Source: Aporhodopirellula rubra (GTDB lineage: Bacteria; Planctomycetota; Planctomycetia; Pirellulales; Pirellulaceae). From it: 64,000 nt of DNA. The notes beneath the pieces are model-generated. The model was not told the DNA's origin and searched no databases. It worked only from the letters and a program-made list of their open reading frames with translations. Numbering within the stretch: the stretch's first letter is position 1; every line of letters begins with the position of its first letter. Positions 54,217 through 62,582 of this stretch are shown here, one piece after another. The stretch spans positions 111,835 through 175,834 of the forward strand of contig NZ_JACHXU010000018.1 of assembly GCF_014192335.1 (NCBI RefSeq), written 5' to 3'. The position numbers and the translations under genes are program-made.

Positions 54217-55110
54217 TTGCCGTCATCCTCTTCGCCTTCTGAAAACCAATCCGCGATAGAGCAGTCCTCGCTAGAGTACGTATGCCGCTACGGCAGCATG
54301 CGGCACCTGGGCGTGATGACGGCAAAGCAACGGTTTCGCTATGGCGACGAGGTGGTGATCCACAGTGACCGCGGCACCGAGATCGCCACGGTCTTATGCG
54401 AAGCCACTCCGGCGGCGGTGGAGGGGATACTCGAACCGACCGAAGGCCGCATCCTTCGTCGGCTCGATTCGACCGATCGCGGAGATTGGTCACAAATGTC
54501 TGAGATGACACGGCGTGATCTCGACATGTGCCAACCGCACGTCGAAAAGCTCGGACTGCCGATGCAACTGATCGACGTTGAGCGGTTGCTCGGCGGAGAA
54601 AGGGTCATCGTTTATTTCGTGGCCGAAGGGCGAATTGATTTTCGGGCCCTCGTGAAATTGCTGGGCCGTGAATTTCAAACTCGGATCGAGATGCGGCAAA
54701 TCGGCATCCGCGACGAAGCCAAATTGCTGGCCGATTTCGGCGATTGCGGCCAAGAGGTTTGTTGCAGCCGTTTTCTCAGCAAGATGCCCCCGGTGTCAAT
54801 GAAAATGGCCAAATTGCAGCGGGCGTCATTGGACCCCAGCAAAATCTCGGGTCGTTGTGGACGGCTGAAGTGCTGCCTCCGATACGAATTTGATACCTAC
54901 GAATCGCTCGCATCTGAACTCCCCCCCGTCGGCAGCAAAATCTTGACCCGAGACGGCAATTGCCGCGTCGCCGCACAGGACATTCTGGCAGGCCAACTGG
55001 TCGTCACGACCGAGGATAAACGGCGCATCATGATCCCCGCGAGTGACGTCATTGAGATTCTCAAGGTGGGCGAGGGAACGCCCGTTCGCGGCAAAAAACG
55101 CAAGAAATAG
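54217..55110 (+). CDS. ricT: PSP1-domain protein (RicT/YaaT-like)
   Basis: 297 residues, cytoplasmic. The start is TTG at 54217 with GAGG upstream; no ATG precedes the conserved part. It matches PSP1/RicT: VCRYGSMRHLGVMTAKQRFR, the DVERLLGGERVIVYFVAEGR and DFRALVKLLGREFQTRIEMR blocks, then the Cys clusters DCGQEVCCSRFL and GRCGRLKCCLRYE, which in Bacillus RicT take part in iron-sulfur cluster binding with RicA and RicF. In Bacillus the complex promotes RNase Y-dependent mRNA processing. No RicA/RicF homologue is adjacent here, so the planctomycete role may differ. Confidence 0.88.
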   Translation: MPSSSSPSENQSAIEQSSLEYVCRYGSMRHLGVMTAKQRFRYGDEVVIHSDRGTEIATVLCEATPAAVEGILEPTEGRILRRLDSTDRGDWSQMSEMTRRDLDMCQPHVEKLGLPMQLIDVERLLGGERVIVYFVAEGRIDFRALVKLLGREFQTRIEMRQIGIRDEAKLLADFGDCGQEVCCSRFLSKMPPVSMKMAKLQRASLDPSKISGRCGRLKCCLRYEFDTYESLASELPPVGSKILTRDGNCRVAAQDILAGQLVVTTEDKRRIMIPASDVIEILKVGEGTPVRGKKRKK

Positions 55111-55280
55111 GATTCAGGCTCGACAAAAACTTCTTCTTTTCATGACCCGGAATTGGAATCCTGCCGGTGTCGGAAACCGAGTTGCGGAGTACAATTCAAT
55201 CACACGAGCAGTCCGCTGTTCGCGCGATACCGTATCTTCGAAGCCAATTTTATTTTCGCTATTTCCCAAAACGCACGCCC

Positions 55281-55706
55281 ATGACCTCGCCACTCAAAGC
55301 CATGCGGGATCTCCTTCGTGACGACCCACGTTACAAACTCGAGGCGTACCAGTTCATTCGAGAATCGCTCCAGTACGCTCACGAGAATCTCGAGCAGATT
55401 GGACCGTTGGGTTATTGCGAAGGCGATGAACCTGATGTCGACGCACCTCGCCACCTGACCGGACAACAACTCTGCGAAGCGTGCCGACTCTATGCCATCG
55501 ACCAATACGGCTACCTCGCCAAAATGGTGTTGGGACGCTGGGGTCTTCAATCGACCGGTGATTTCGGTGAACTGGTCTACAACTTGATCCGAATCGAACA
55601 GATGCGGAAAAGCGAAACCGATCGCCGCGAAGATTTCGACGACGTGTACTCGTTCGACCAAGCGTTCCAACCACAATTTGAACTGGTCACCGATGACGCG
55701 GAGTAA
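55281..55706 (+). CDS. Minf_1886-family protein (Planctomycetes-Verrucomicrobia conserved)
   Basis: 141 residues from the ATG at 55281; a longer frame to 55167 is less likely. It has the family pattern DDPRYKLEAYQFIRESLQYA, RHLTGQQLCEACRLYAIDQY, and LVYNLIRIEQMRKSETDRRE then FDDVYSFDQAF. The protein is small, acidic and without signal peptide or transmembrane part. The family is conserved across the PVC group; its function is unknown. It overlaps the next gene by 14 bases, which suggests coupled translation. Confidence 0.85.
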   Translation: MTSPLKAMRDLLRDDPRYKLEAYQFIRESLQYAHENLEQIGPLGYCEGDEPDVDAPRHLTGQQLCEACRLYAIDQYGYLAKMVLGRWGLQSTGDFGELVYNLIRIEQMRKSETDRREDFDDVYSFDQAFQPQFELVTDDAE

Positions 55707-56598
55707 CCGCGTCGAATCATGTGGCAGGCGCCCCGTCCGTTTGCTAACAACGCTTCTCATTGCCTCGGCGGTGTTTCTTCTTGCCGCTCCGGAGAATATC
55801 GCGAGAGCGGACAAACCATCTTTTGCACCGGAGTCGGAATCGACTTCGAATGCCGCCTCGACACCTGACGCGTCCACGGCAGCGAATCCTCGTCCCAACG
55901 AGAAGGCGAGAAAGACTTACATGGGCCGGATCGTGGCTCAGCCGATGTCACACCTGGGCGCCTCCTGGTTGATTCGGCCCGAACGCAACGATGAAGAGAG
56001 TGCCGTCGAAGCCTTCGGACAACTCGGCATTCACCCCGGCATGACTGTCGTTGATCTCGGGTGCGGCAACGGGTTCTGGACGCTGCCGATGGCAAAAGCC
56101 TGCCTCCACAAACCAACTCCCGATGGATCAATCGATCCAGAAAGCGATAAAGAAGACATCGACGGTTGGGACGGTCAAGTGATCGCCGTCGACATCCAAC
56201 GGGAAATGCTCGCGAAGTTACGGCAAAACATGAATCGCGCGGGCGTCGATAACATTCGGCCGATCCTCGGTAAGGTTGACGATCCCCGGCTGCCCGTCGG
56301 TGAAGTTGACTTGGTGTTGCTGGTCGATGTCTATCACGAGTTTTCACACCCGCAATCGATGCTGTGGTCAATCCGCGAGAGCTTGAAACCCGACGGCGTG
56401 ATCGCGTTGCTCGAGTACCGTGCCGAAGACCCGGACGTGCCGATCAAGCCTCTGCACAAGATGTCCAAGCATCAGATCATGAAAGAGTACTCGGCTTCGA
56501 ATCTCAAACTCGTCCGTGAGTACAACGAGCTGCCTTGGCAACACCTGATGTTCTTTGCGCGTGATGACAGCCCGTTGCCCGCGATCGAACCGAAATAG
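55693..56598 (+). CDS. Exported SAM-dependent methyltransferase-like protein
   Basis: 301 residues from the ATG at 55693, overlapping the Minf_1886 gene by 14 bases. The N-terminus looks like a signal peptide (VRLLTTLLIASAVFLLAAPE, then NIARAD). A Pro/Ser/Asn-rich linker follows, then a class I methyltransferase fold: motif I VVDLGCGNGFWTLPMA, motif II QVIAVDIQREMLAKLRQ, motif IV VDLVLLVDVYHEFSHPQSML, and LKPDGVIALLEYRAED. S-adenosylmethionine is not normally available outside the cytoplasm, so export is odd; alternatively the hydrophobic stretch is an anchor with the domain facing inside. Confidence 0.8.
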   Translation: MTRSNRVESCGRRPVRLLTTLLIASAVFLLAAPENIARADKPSFAPESESTSNAASTPDASTAANPRPNEKARKTYMGRIVAQPMSHLGASWLIRPERNDEESAVEAFGQLGIHPGMTVVDLGCGNGFWTLPMAKACLHKPTPDGSIDPESDKEDIDGWDGQVIAVDIQREMLAKLRQNMNRAGVDNIRPILGKVDDPRLPVGEVDLVLLVDVYHEFSHPQSMLWSIRESLKPDGVIALLEYRAEDPDVPIKPLHKMSKHQIMKEYSASNLKLVREYNELPWQHLMFFARDDSPLPAIEPK

Positions 56599-56703
56599 TC
56601 GGCACACGCGTTGATCGCGACACAGCCTGGTGGCAAGCCTTCCGGTCGTTACTGCCCGAATAGCTAAGGCCCAAATAGTTAACCCCGCAGGGTTCTCTCT
56701 GAG

Positions 56704-58521
56704 CTAACGACGCAATTGGTGGCGGTAATATGTTTCCAAACAAAGCGTTGCCATCGACGTCGTGTAAACAGTGCCTCCGTAACCGCCCCACAGCGTCGAA
56801 TCAGGCCAACTGCCGTCGGGACGCTGCGTCGCGAGAAGACGTTGTTTCATCGCTGCGTTCCAGGTGTCCCACGCATCGTCCTGAAGTTGATGCAGCGCAA
56901 GCGTTGCGTAGTACCAGTAGTACAGATTGTCAGGCCCCGCGGTACGCCCAGGCAGCGCCCCCATCAAGACCGCTTCGGCTTCGCGGATCGTTTCTTGCGG
57001 TACGTTTTCACCGATCAACAACCGGGTTGCGAGGGCCTCTGCCGTCATCGTCGGCGTCGGCCGTTCTCCTGGACGATACGCAGCCGATCCACCTGCCTTG
57101 CCGGTGCGAACGGTCGCGAGGAACTTCGCCACTCCCGTCTGCATCCGCTGGCTGTTTTCACGTTCGACGTTCGTATCAAAGACTCCTCCGCGTCGGGCTC
57201 CGTCGAGCAACATCGCTTGCCATCCGAGTTGGCTGAGGTCACCGGTGTCACCGCGCGTGTACCGCCAACCACCCGTCACGGGATGCTGGGTTGAGCGAGA
57301 GTAAGCCACGGCCCGCCGCGTCGCCTCGATCGCCGCAGGGTCGCCTGTCATCGCGGACGCCTCAGCGAGCGCCAACGAAGCCATCGCGTGACAATAGTGA
57401 GCCGCGTAAATCGAGGCATCACCGGCGAGTGATCCGTCACTTCGTTGCCGACCTAACAAGTACACGAGCCCACGGTAAACGTTGTCTCGATATTCACCGG
57501 ATTGATGAGTGTTGCCTGCCCCGAGCAATGACAATAATGCGAGCCCGGTCAATCCGGTCTCCGCTCGTTTGCCTGCCGAACCTCGTTGCAGTCCGAGCGG
57601 CGCCCGTTCACGTCCCGCGCCGCTGGCGAGTGGGTCCCACGCACCATCGGCTCGCTGTTGTTCAGCGAGAAATTTCAACGCCGCGGCAACCGACGCTTCG
57701 GTGTTGGCGTCACCTCCGGTTGCGTTAAGCGCCTCGCTCTTCGCCGCACCCTGGCGAGCGGCAAAGTCCTCGTCGATCTGTCCGGGGATATGAGCTTTCG
57801 ACGACGCGGTGCGGTTCGATTCCTCAGCTCGCTCGGAATGAGTCGATTCAGTGGATTGCGTCGAACGAGCTACCGTCGATTGCGGAGGCGTTGCGCTCGC
57901 GTTGGTCGATTCCGAGGCGGCAATTGGTTCCGGCGTAACAACCGGGTCAACTTTCGGAGGGGCCAACGTTTCTTCCAGCCAGTCACCGAGCAGATCGTCG
58001 ACGTCATTTGCGGGCTCCTGCGGTGACGCTTTCGAAACCGACGCGAGAGACGTTGGCACCGTGCTCGCAAATAGATCAGCGATGTCTTCCGCCGCGGGTT
58101 CCGTGGGAGGCGCCTCGTCACTTGGATGCTCAGCCGGCGATGTCGTCGGAACCTGCAACTCCGCGATCGGCAGACCGAGTGAGAGCGGCGTGATCATGTC
58201 GCCACTGTCGTCCGATTCGGAGTCTTCACCTCGAGACAACTGGTCCGAAAGCGATTCATCGTCCGAGAAATCGGCCTCGGTGAGGCTGGGATCGAAAACT
58301 GCCACCGACACCGGCGATTCCCCCGGAGCATCACCACTTTCTGCAACGCGTCCACCGCCAGAAAAGAACAGCGAGAGCCGAGGCACCCAAACGAGAATCG
58401 CGACATGCAGTCCGATTGAAACGATTAGGCAAATGAACGCGGCACCACGTCCGCTGCTTTTGCGTCGACGGAACAACATCACCGTCGCGACCAACAAACC
58501 AACCGCGAGCAGAGCAACCAA
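56704..58521 (-). CDS. Membrane protein with squalene-cyclase/prenyltransferase-like repeats
   Basis: At least 605 residues. Two N-terminal transmembrane helices (VALLAVGLLVATVMLF, AAFICLIVSIGLHVAILVWV) are followed by ~200 acidic, Ser/Thr/Pro-rich residues and then a helical repeat domain with QQRADGAWDPLA, LLGRQRSDGSLAGDASI and ATQRPDGSWPDSTLWGGYGG, the QW-like repeats of the cyclase/prenyltransferase toroid fold. Catalytic DxDD-type motifs are absent, so a binding role is likelier than cyclisation. It has no ATG start: the shown start is TTG, and the frame stays open for ~28 codons upstream with plausible sequence (SADHFWHNPTAVRL). It is the last gene of the TPR-ExbB-ExbD operon. Confidence 0.75.
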   Translation of the reverse strand: MVALLAVGLLVATVMLFRRRKSSGRGAAFICLIVSIGLHVAILVWVPRLSLFFSGGGRVAESGDAPGESPVSVAVFDPSLTEADFSDDESLSDQLSRGEDSESDDSGDMITPLSLGLPIAELQVPTTSPAEHPSDEAPPTEPAAEDIADLFASTVPTSLASVSKASPQEPANDVDDLLGDWLEETLAPPKVDPVVTPEPIAASESTNASATPPQSTVARSTQSTESTHSERAEESNRTASSKAHIPGQIDEDFAARQGAAKSEALNATGGDANTEASVAAALKFLAEQQRADGAWDPLASGAGRERAPLGLQRGSAGKRAETGLTGLALLSLLGAGNTHQSGEYRDNVYRGLVYLLGRQRSDGSLAGDASIYAAHYCHAMASLALAEASAMTGDPAAIEATRRAVAYSRSTQHPVTGGWRYTRGDTGDLSQLGWQAMLLDGARRGGVFDTNVERENSQRMQTGVAKFLATVRTGKAGGSAAYRPGERPTPTMTAEALATRLLIGENVPQETIREAEAVLMGALPGRTAGPDNLYYWYYATLALHQLQDDAWDTWNAAMKQRLLATQRPDGSWPDSTLWGGYGGTVYTTSMATLCLETYYRHQLRR

Positions 58522-58638
58522 CCGAACCGCAGTCGGGTTGTGCCAGAAGTGATCCGCTGATGGAAGCGTTGACGAAATCAGAGCAGAAGACCGTGAGAAG
58601 AGGATGGGAGGTCAGCTATCTGTTCTTCGTTATAGCTC

Positions 58639-59043
58639 TCATCGCCTTTTGGTCGCGACTCCGATTTGATCCACGCCGGAGGCACGAACGCGTTGAAGAA
58701 CTTCAGCAACTTGTCCATAGGGGATAGTGTCGTCCGCACGGACGGCAACCTTGAGCGCCGGATAGTTTTGATGTTGCGACCGGAGCAACCCCGTTAGCTG
58801 TTCCGGCGACACAGGCGCACCATCGAGCGTTAAAGCTCCCGAGGCTTGAAATTCGACAATTCGCTCATCCGGCAACCGTGCCATCGATCGCATTTCGGCG
58901 ACGCCAGGCACGTTGACCTGCAGATGATCTTCACCGTTATCGAATTTGCTGCCGACCATGAAAAAAATCACGAGCAGAAACACCACGTCGATCATCGGCG
59001 TGAGGTTGATGGTCGCGGTTTCAGAGGTCGAACGACGGATCAT
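58639..59043 (-). CDS. ExbD/TolR-family biopolymer transport protein
   Basis: 134 residues with the family's single N-terminal helix and conserved Asp: INLTPMIDVVFLLVIFFMVG, then a periplasmic domain ending DDTIPYGQVAEVLQRVRASG. ExbD/TolR partners with ExbB/TolQ to couple the proton gradient to outer-membrane work. It lies 44 bases after the ExbB-like gene and ~120 bases before the cyclase-repeat protein on the same strand. No TonB, TolA or Pal is adjacent in the window; the neighbouring TPR and cyclase-repeat proteins may take such roles (inference). Confidence 0.92.
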   Translation of the reverse strand: MIRRSTSETATINLTPMIDVVFLLVIFFMVGSKFDNGEDHLQVNVPGVAEMRSMARLPDERIVEFQASGALTLDGAPVSPEQLTGLLRSQHQNYPALKVAVRADDTIPYGQVAEVLQRVRASGVDQIGVATKRR

Positions 59044-59087
59044 CGCAGACAGAGCTAAAGGGAGAGAGAAATAGTAATGAAACGGGC

Positions 59088-60176
59088 TTACGCGGCCCGG
59101 CGTTTACGAGGGGCTTTCGCCGTCCCCGCGTTTTCGAGCCCTTCGGCCGAAATACAGTCGATCACTCGTTGGCAGAGTTTGTCGATCTCACCGAGATACC
59201 GATCCGACTTCGCGCTGAAATACATGTACGCCAAGTAGGCTGGAATCGCGACGCTGAGTCCACCGGCGGTGGTCATCAATGCGGTGCTGATTCCTGCGGC
59301 GAGCAAATCACTTTGACCGCCACCACTTTGGGAACTCAAGTTCTCAAACGCCTGAATCATTCCCAATACGGTACCGAGCAATCCGATCAACGGCGTCACG
59401 TTGCTGATCGCATGAAAGACTCGCAGGAACCGTCGCAGTGAATCACCGACGCGGTCGCCCGCATCAATCACCGCCTGTTCGATTTCCATCATCGGACGTC
59501 CCCATCGACGAACCGCCGCATGGAAAACTTCGGCGACGGGACAATCAAACTCATCACAAATTGAGGTCGCCTCTTCGTAGCTCAACTGGCCGTCTTCGAC
59601 ACATTCGGTGAAGCGACGAACGAACGGTTTGGGGATCACTCGTGATCGGCGCAGTGCGATCATTCGTTCCAGCGACAGACCAATGACAATCAATGAGCAA
59701 ACGCCCAACGGAATCATCAGCCAACCACCCTCGGTGATCTTTTGAATCATCGCCGGCATTTCCCACGACGCAGACTCTTCTTCGGGTTGAGCGTCCGCTT
59801 CGGTCGGTGCGGCGGGAATGGAGAACTGATTCGCAGTCGCGGTATTATTCTGAGGTGCGGCAGCAATTCGAGCCGCCGGCCCCGGCTGAGCACCATACTG
59901 CCCGGTGCTCGGGTACGGCTGCGACGATGTGCTGAATCCGCCTTGATTGAAACTGTTGTTCGGGTTGTAGTTGAATTGTTGTGGCGCGGCCGACGCAATC
60001 GGTGCCATCAACACCAAACATAGTAGTGCCCCACCGAATCGAACGAATCGTGGCGACAAAACACAACACGCCATCGCGATTTGCATCGCAAATACGGATT
60101 CGAATCGGCTCGCGTTGGGAGTACCTGAACCGCGTGAGCGGCAACGCGGATGGATGGTGGTGGTTGTGGGGATCAT
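59088..60176 (-). CDS. MotA/TolQ/ExbB proton channel family protein
   Basis: 362 residues from the ATG at 60176, which overlaps the upstream TPR stop as ATGA; a later ATG at 60086 would give a more ordinary signal peptide (FGGALLCLVLMAPIASA). A periplasmic Asn/Gln-rich stretch (~60-120) precedes the three conserved helices: GWLMIPLGVCSLIVIGLSLE, VTPLIGLLGTVLGMIQAFEN and AGISTALMTTAGGLSVAIPA with AYLAYMYF. This is the ExbB/TolQ core with a long N-terminal exported extension, common in planctomycetes. It forms the proton channel with the downstream ExbD. Confidence 0.9.
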   Translation of the reverse strand: MIPTTTTIHPRCRSRGSGTPNASRFESVFAMQIAMACCVLSPRFVRFGGALLCLVLMAPIASAAPQQFNYNPNNSFNQGGFSTSSQPYPSTGQYGAQPGPAARIAAAPQNNTATANQFSIPAAPTEADAQPEEESASWEMPAMIQKITEGGWLMIPLGVCSLIVIGLSLERMIALRRSRVIPKPFVRRFTECVEDGQLSYEEATSICDEFDCPVAEVFHAAVRRWGRPMMEIEQAVIDAGDRVGDSLRRFLRVFHAISNVTPLIGLLGTVLGMIQAFENLSSQSGGGQSDLLAAGISTALMTTAGGLSVAIPAYLAYMYFSAKSDRYLGEIDKLCQRVIDCISAEGLENAGTAKAPRKRRAA

Positions 60177-62251
60177 CGTCGTATCGTGCTTGGAGCAGAA
60201 GAACCGCCGGACGTCATTGCTGCGAGGCGACGACGTGCGCCACCGGCATGAGGCGAATCACCAAACCGGCTAACAAGGGTTGAATAGCAAACGGTGGCCT
60301 CACGTGTCCTCCCCAATTGTTCGAAGGACTTGCCGGCCTGAACGAGAGCGGCGGCCGTCCACTGGTCGCTACTGCCGATCGCTTCGACTTGTCGATATGC
60401 CGCGATGGCTTCGGTGAACTTTTCTTGCATGAAATAGGTTTCGCCAATCATCCACTGCGCTCGACCGCGAACATCCGCGTCAGCCCGTGATGATCGCACA
60501 ACCTGTTCGAGCAATGCTCGACCTCGATCAAAGTTCAATTGACGCACTTCCAAATTTGCTGCGAGCAGATTCGTCAGCGCGACTTCGGGCGATGAACTGC
60601 CCTGTCCGCCGCTCGCGGCTCCCTGTTGCATCGCAGCCGCCTGCGCCGCAGCGATCCGAGTGCTAGCCTGGGTGACCGACCCCACTGACACTGCGGTCTC
60701 GGCGAGCCGCAGAAGCGTCGGAAAGTCGTCGGCCCCGTGATCATCAACAATCCGCTCCCATAGTTTGAGCGATTGTTTGGTTTTCCCTGTTTGCAGCATC
60801 GCTTCGGCGAACAAACGCTCGACGTGCAGCGAACGTCCCCGTCGATACGCGTCCTCCGCAGCAGGCTCGCTGACGGTGTCATACAGTCCAGGCTCTTCCG
60901 CGGCGGCCATCGCGAGCATTGACCAATGCCCCGTTCGCCCCGCCCATCGACACGCCGCTTCCCGGACCGCTCCGGTGATCAACATGCCCGATTGGTTTTG
61001 CATTTTCCCTAACAACGAATGCGGTCCGTTCACCGATTCGTCACGCGCCGACAGCCAACGCATCGCGATCCGCTGAGCCGCCGCGTCATGACCGTTTTGA
61101 TGTAGTAGTTCCAGCGTTGCAGTCGCCGCATCACCAACCTCGTCGCACAACGACAGCGCGACGCCGAAGGCAACCTCTGCATCGGGTGCCCCCGTGATTG
61201 CGGACGCAACCAATGCGGTTTTGACGACATCGACATTGGATCGCAGGGCCTGCGACGCAAGCACAAAATCGTAATGTTCGACGAGATAATTTCGCAGCGA
61301 CTCGCTTAATGGCGAGGGATTGCCATCGCCATCTTGATTCGCACAGGCGAGCAACACGACCTGACACATCGCATCGGTACGTGGGTGTTTTTCCAGCAAT
61401 TCGCTGCGAGTCGTCTCAGCCGCCTCGTGTTCGCCGAGCCGTGTTTGGCAACTCATCTTTAATAACAAGGCCGAGGATGCGTCACCGTGATCAGGATGAT
61501 GATTCAGAAACTCATCGACCGCGACGAGAGACTGGCCAATGTGTTCGGCATTCCCGCTTTCGTTGGCCGCCATCACCAAAGTCCACGCGTATCCCAATCG
61601 TGCCGTTGCGATCGATTGGCCGGAGACGTCGGCACCTGATTTTTCGAACAGTTCAATCGCCAATTGGTACGCATGTCCTGCGGTCAGTTTGTCAGCCGCG
61701 TTTAAAGCTCCCGAAGCCACCGACAACAATGATCCTCCGATTCGCCGCGCCGTCGACGGATCGCCACACGCATCGGCAGCTAAACGAAGCCAACGAAGAG
61801 CGTCCGCGTCTCGTCCGACGACAGTCAGCCCGTTGGCGGCGGCCTGCCAGATCGCGATCGCTTTCTCAGAAGGTAGATTCGCGGAGGGATCCTTCGCCAG
61901 CTTTTCGCATACCGCTGCTGCTGTGTGGTAAACCTCCGCAGCATCATCGCTGCGTTGATCGCTGGTACACGCACGTGCGGTTTGAATGACTGCAGCGAGG
62001 ATACGTGGTGTGACTGCATTGGATACGTCCACGTTCGCAACGGCTAATACGGCCGCGTCGACATCACCGCGATCGAGCGTTTCCAAGATTTCAGTGGCGA
62101 TAGATGCATCGCCGGAATCATTCGCACACACCCGACATGGCATGCCGATGGAGATTGTTTCGAGAAACAAAGTCACCACGATCAACCATAGCAATCCGCG
62201 GTGAGGAAAAGCGGCCTGGGGCCAATGTAACAAGTGGTCCGTTCGCGCCAT
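60173..62251 (-). CDS. Exported TPR-repeat protein of the ExbBD operon
   Basis: 692 residues from the ATG at 62251; an ATG at 62365 is in frame but adds a long n-region. A signal peptide or anchor is present (GLLWLIVVTLFLETISIGMP). The rest is helical repeat of TPR type: AEVYHTAAAVCEKLAKDP, AIELFEKSGADVSGQSIATA, RLFAEAMLQTGKTKQSLKLW, and at the C-terminus EKFTEAIAAYRQVEAIGSSD and TREATVCYSTLVSRFGDSPH, the latter resembling YbgF/CpoB, the Tol-associated TPR protein. The stop overlaps the ExbB start by four bases, so the operon is tightly coupled. The likely role is a periplasmic scaffold for the ExbBD motor (inference). Confidence 0.8.
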   Translation of the reverse strand: MARTDHLLHWPQAAFPHRGLLWLIVVTLFLETISIGMPCRVCANDSGDASIATEILETLDRGDVDAAVLAVANVDVSNAVTPRILAAVIQTARACTSDQRSDDAAEVYHTAAAVCEKLAKDPSANLPSEKAIAIWQAAANGLTVVGRDADALRWLRLAADACGDPSTARRIGGSLLSVASGALNAADKLTAGHAYQLAIELFEKSGADVSGQSIATARLGYAWTLVMAANESGNAEHIGQSLVAVDEFLNHHPDHGDASSALLLKMSCQTRLGEHEAAETTRSELLEKHPRTDAMCQVVLLACANQDGDGNPSPLSESLRNYLVEHYDFVLASQALRSNVDVVKTALVASAITGAPDAEVAFGVALSLCDEVGDAATATLELLHQNGHDAAAQRIAMRWLSARDESVNGPHSLLGKMQNQSGMLITGAVREAACRWAGRTGHWSMLAMAAAEEPGLYDTVSEPAAEDAYRRGRSLHVERLFAEAMLQTGKTKQSLKLWERIVDDHGADDFPTLLRLAETAVSVGSVTQASTRIAAAQAAAMQQGAASGGQGSSSPEVALTNLLAANLEVRQLNFDRGRALLEQVVRSSRADADVRGRAQWMIGETYFMQEKFTEAIAAYRQVEAIGSSDQWTAAALVQAGKSFEQLGRTREATVCYSTLVSRFGDSPHAGGARRRLAAMTSGGSSAPSTIRR

Positions 62252-62582
62252 CGTGTTTACTCGCCGAAGGAAGGTTGCTTGACCGGTCGCGAGGCGGTCC
62301 TTTGATACGGATCTGCCCGGCTCAATGAACCGGGCAAATGAAACGATCAACGATGAATGCTTCATCCTGATCAGCGTTAAAGGGATTGACGGTCATCACG
62401 CCTGGCGTGGATCGACGAAGAGTCACCAAAGTTTGGGATCACAGACATTCCGCCGGCACACCGTACTTCGTCGCCTCACGAACATGCTTGTTTAACGAGC
62501 CGATCGCTTGCGTTTTCTTCGTCTCACCTCAGACAGAGCTTTTGCAAACTCCGTCGTTTCATAATCAAAGGTTTCCGAACCT

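Noticed and set aside
56680..56696. AACCC / GGGTT mini-hairpin between the methyltransferase and cyclase-repeat genes
   Set aside because: A five-bp stem with a weak tail; not strong enough for a terminator call.
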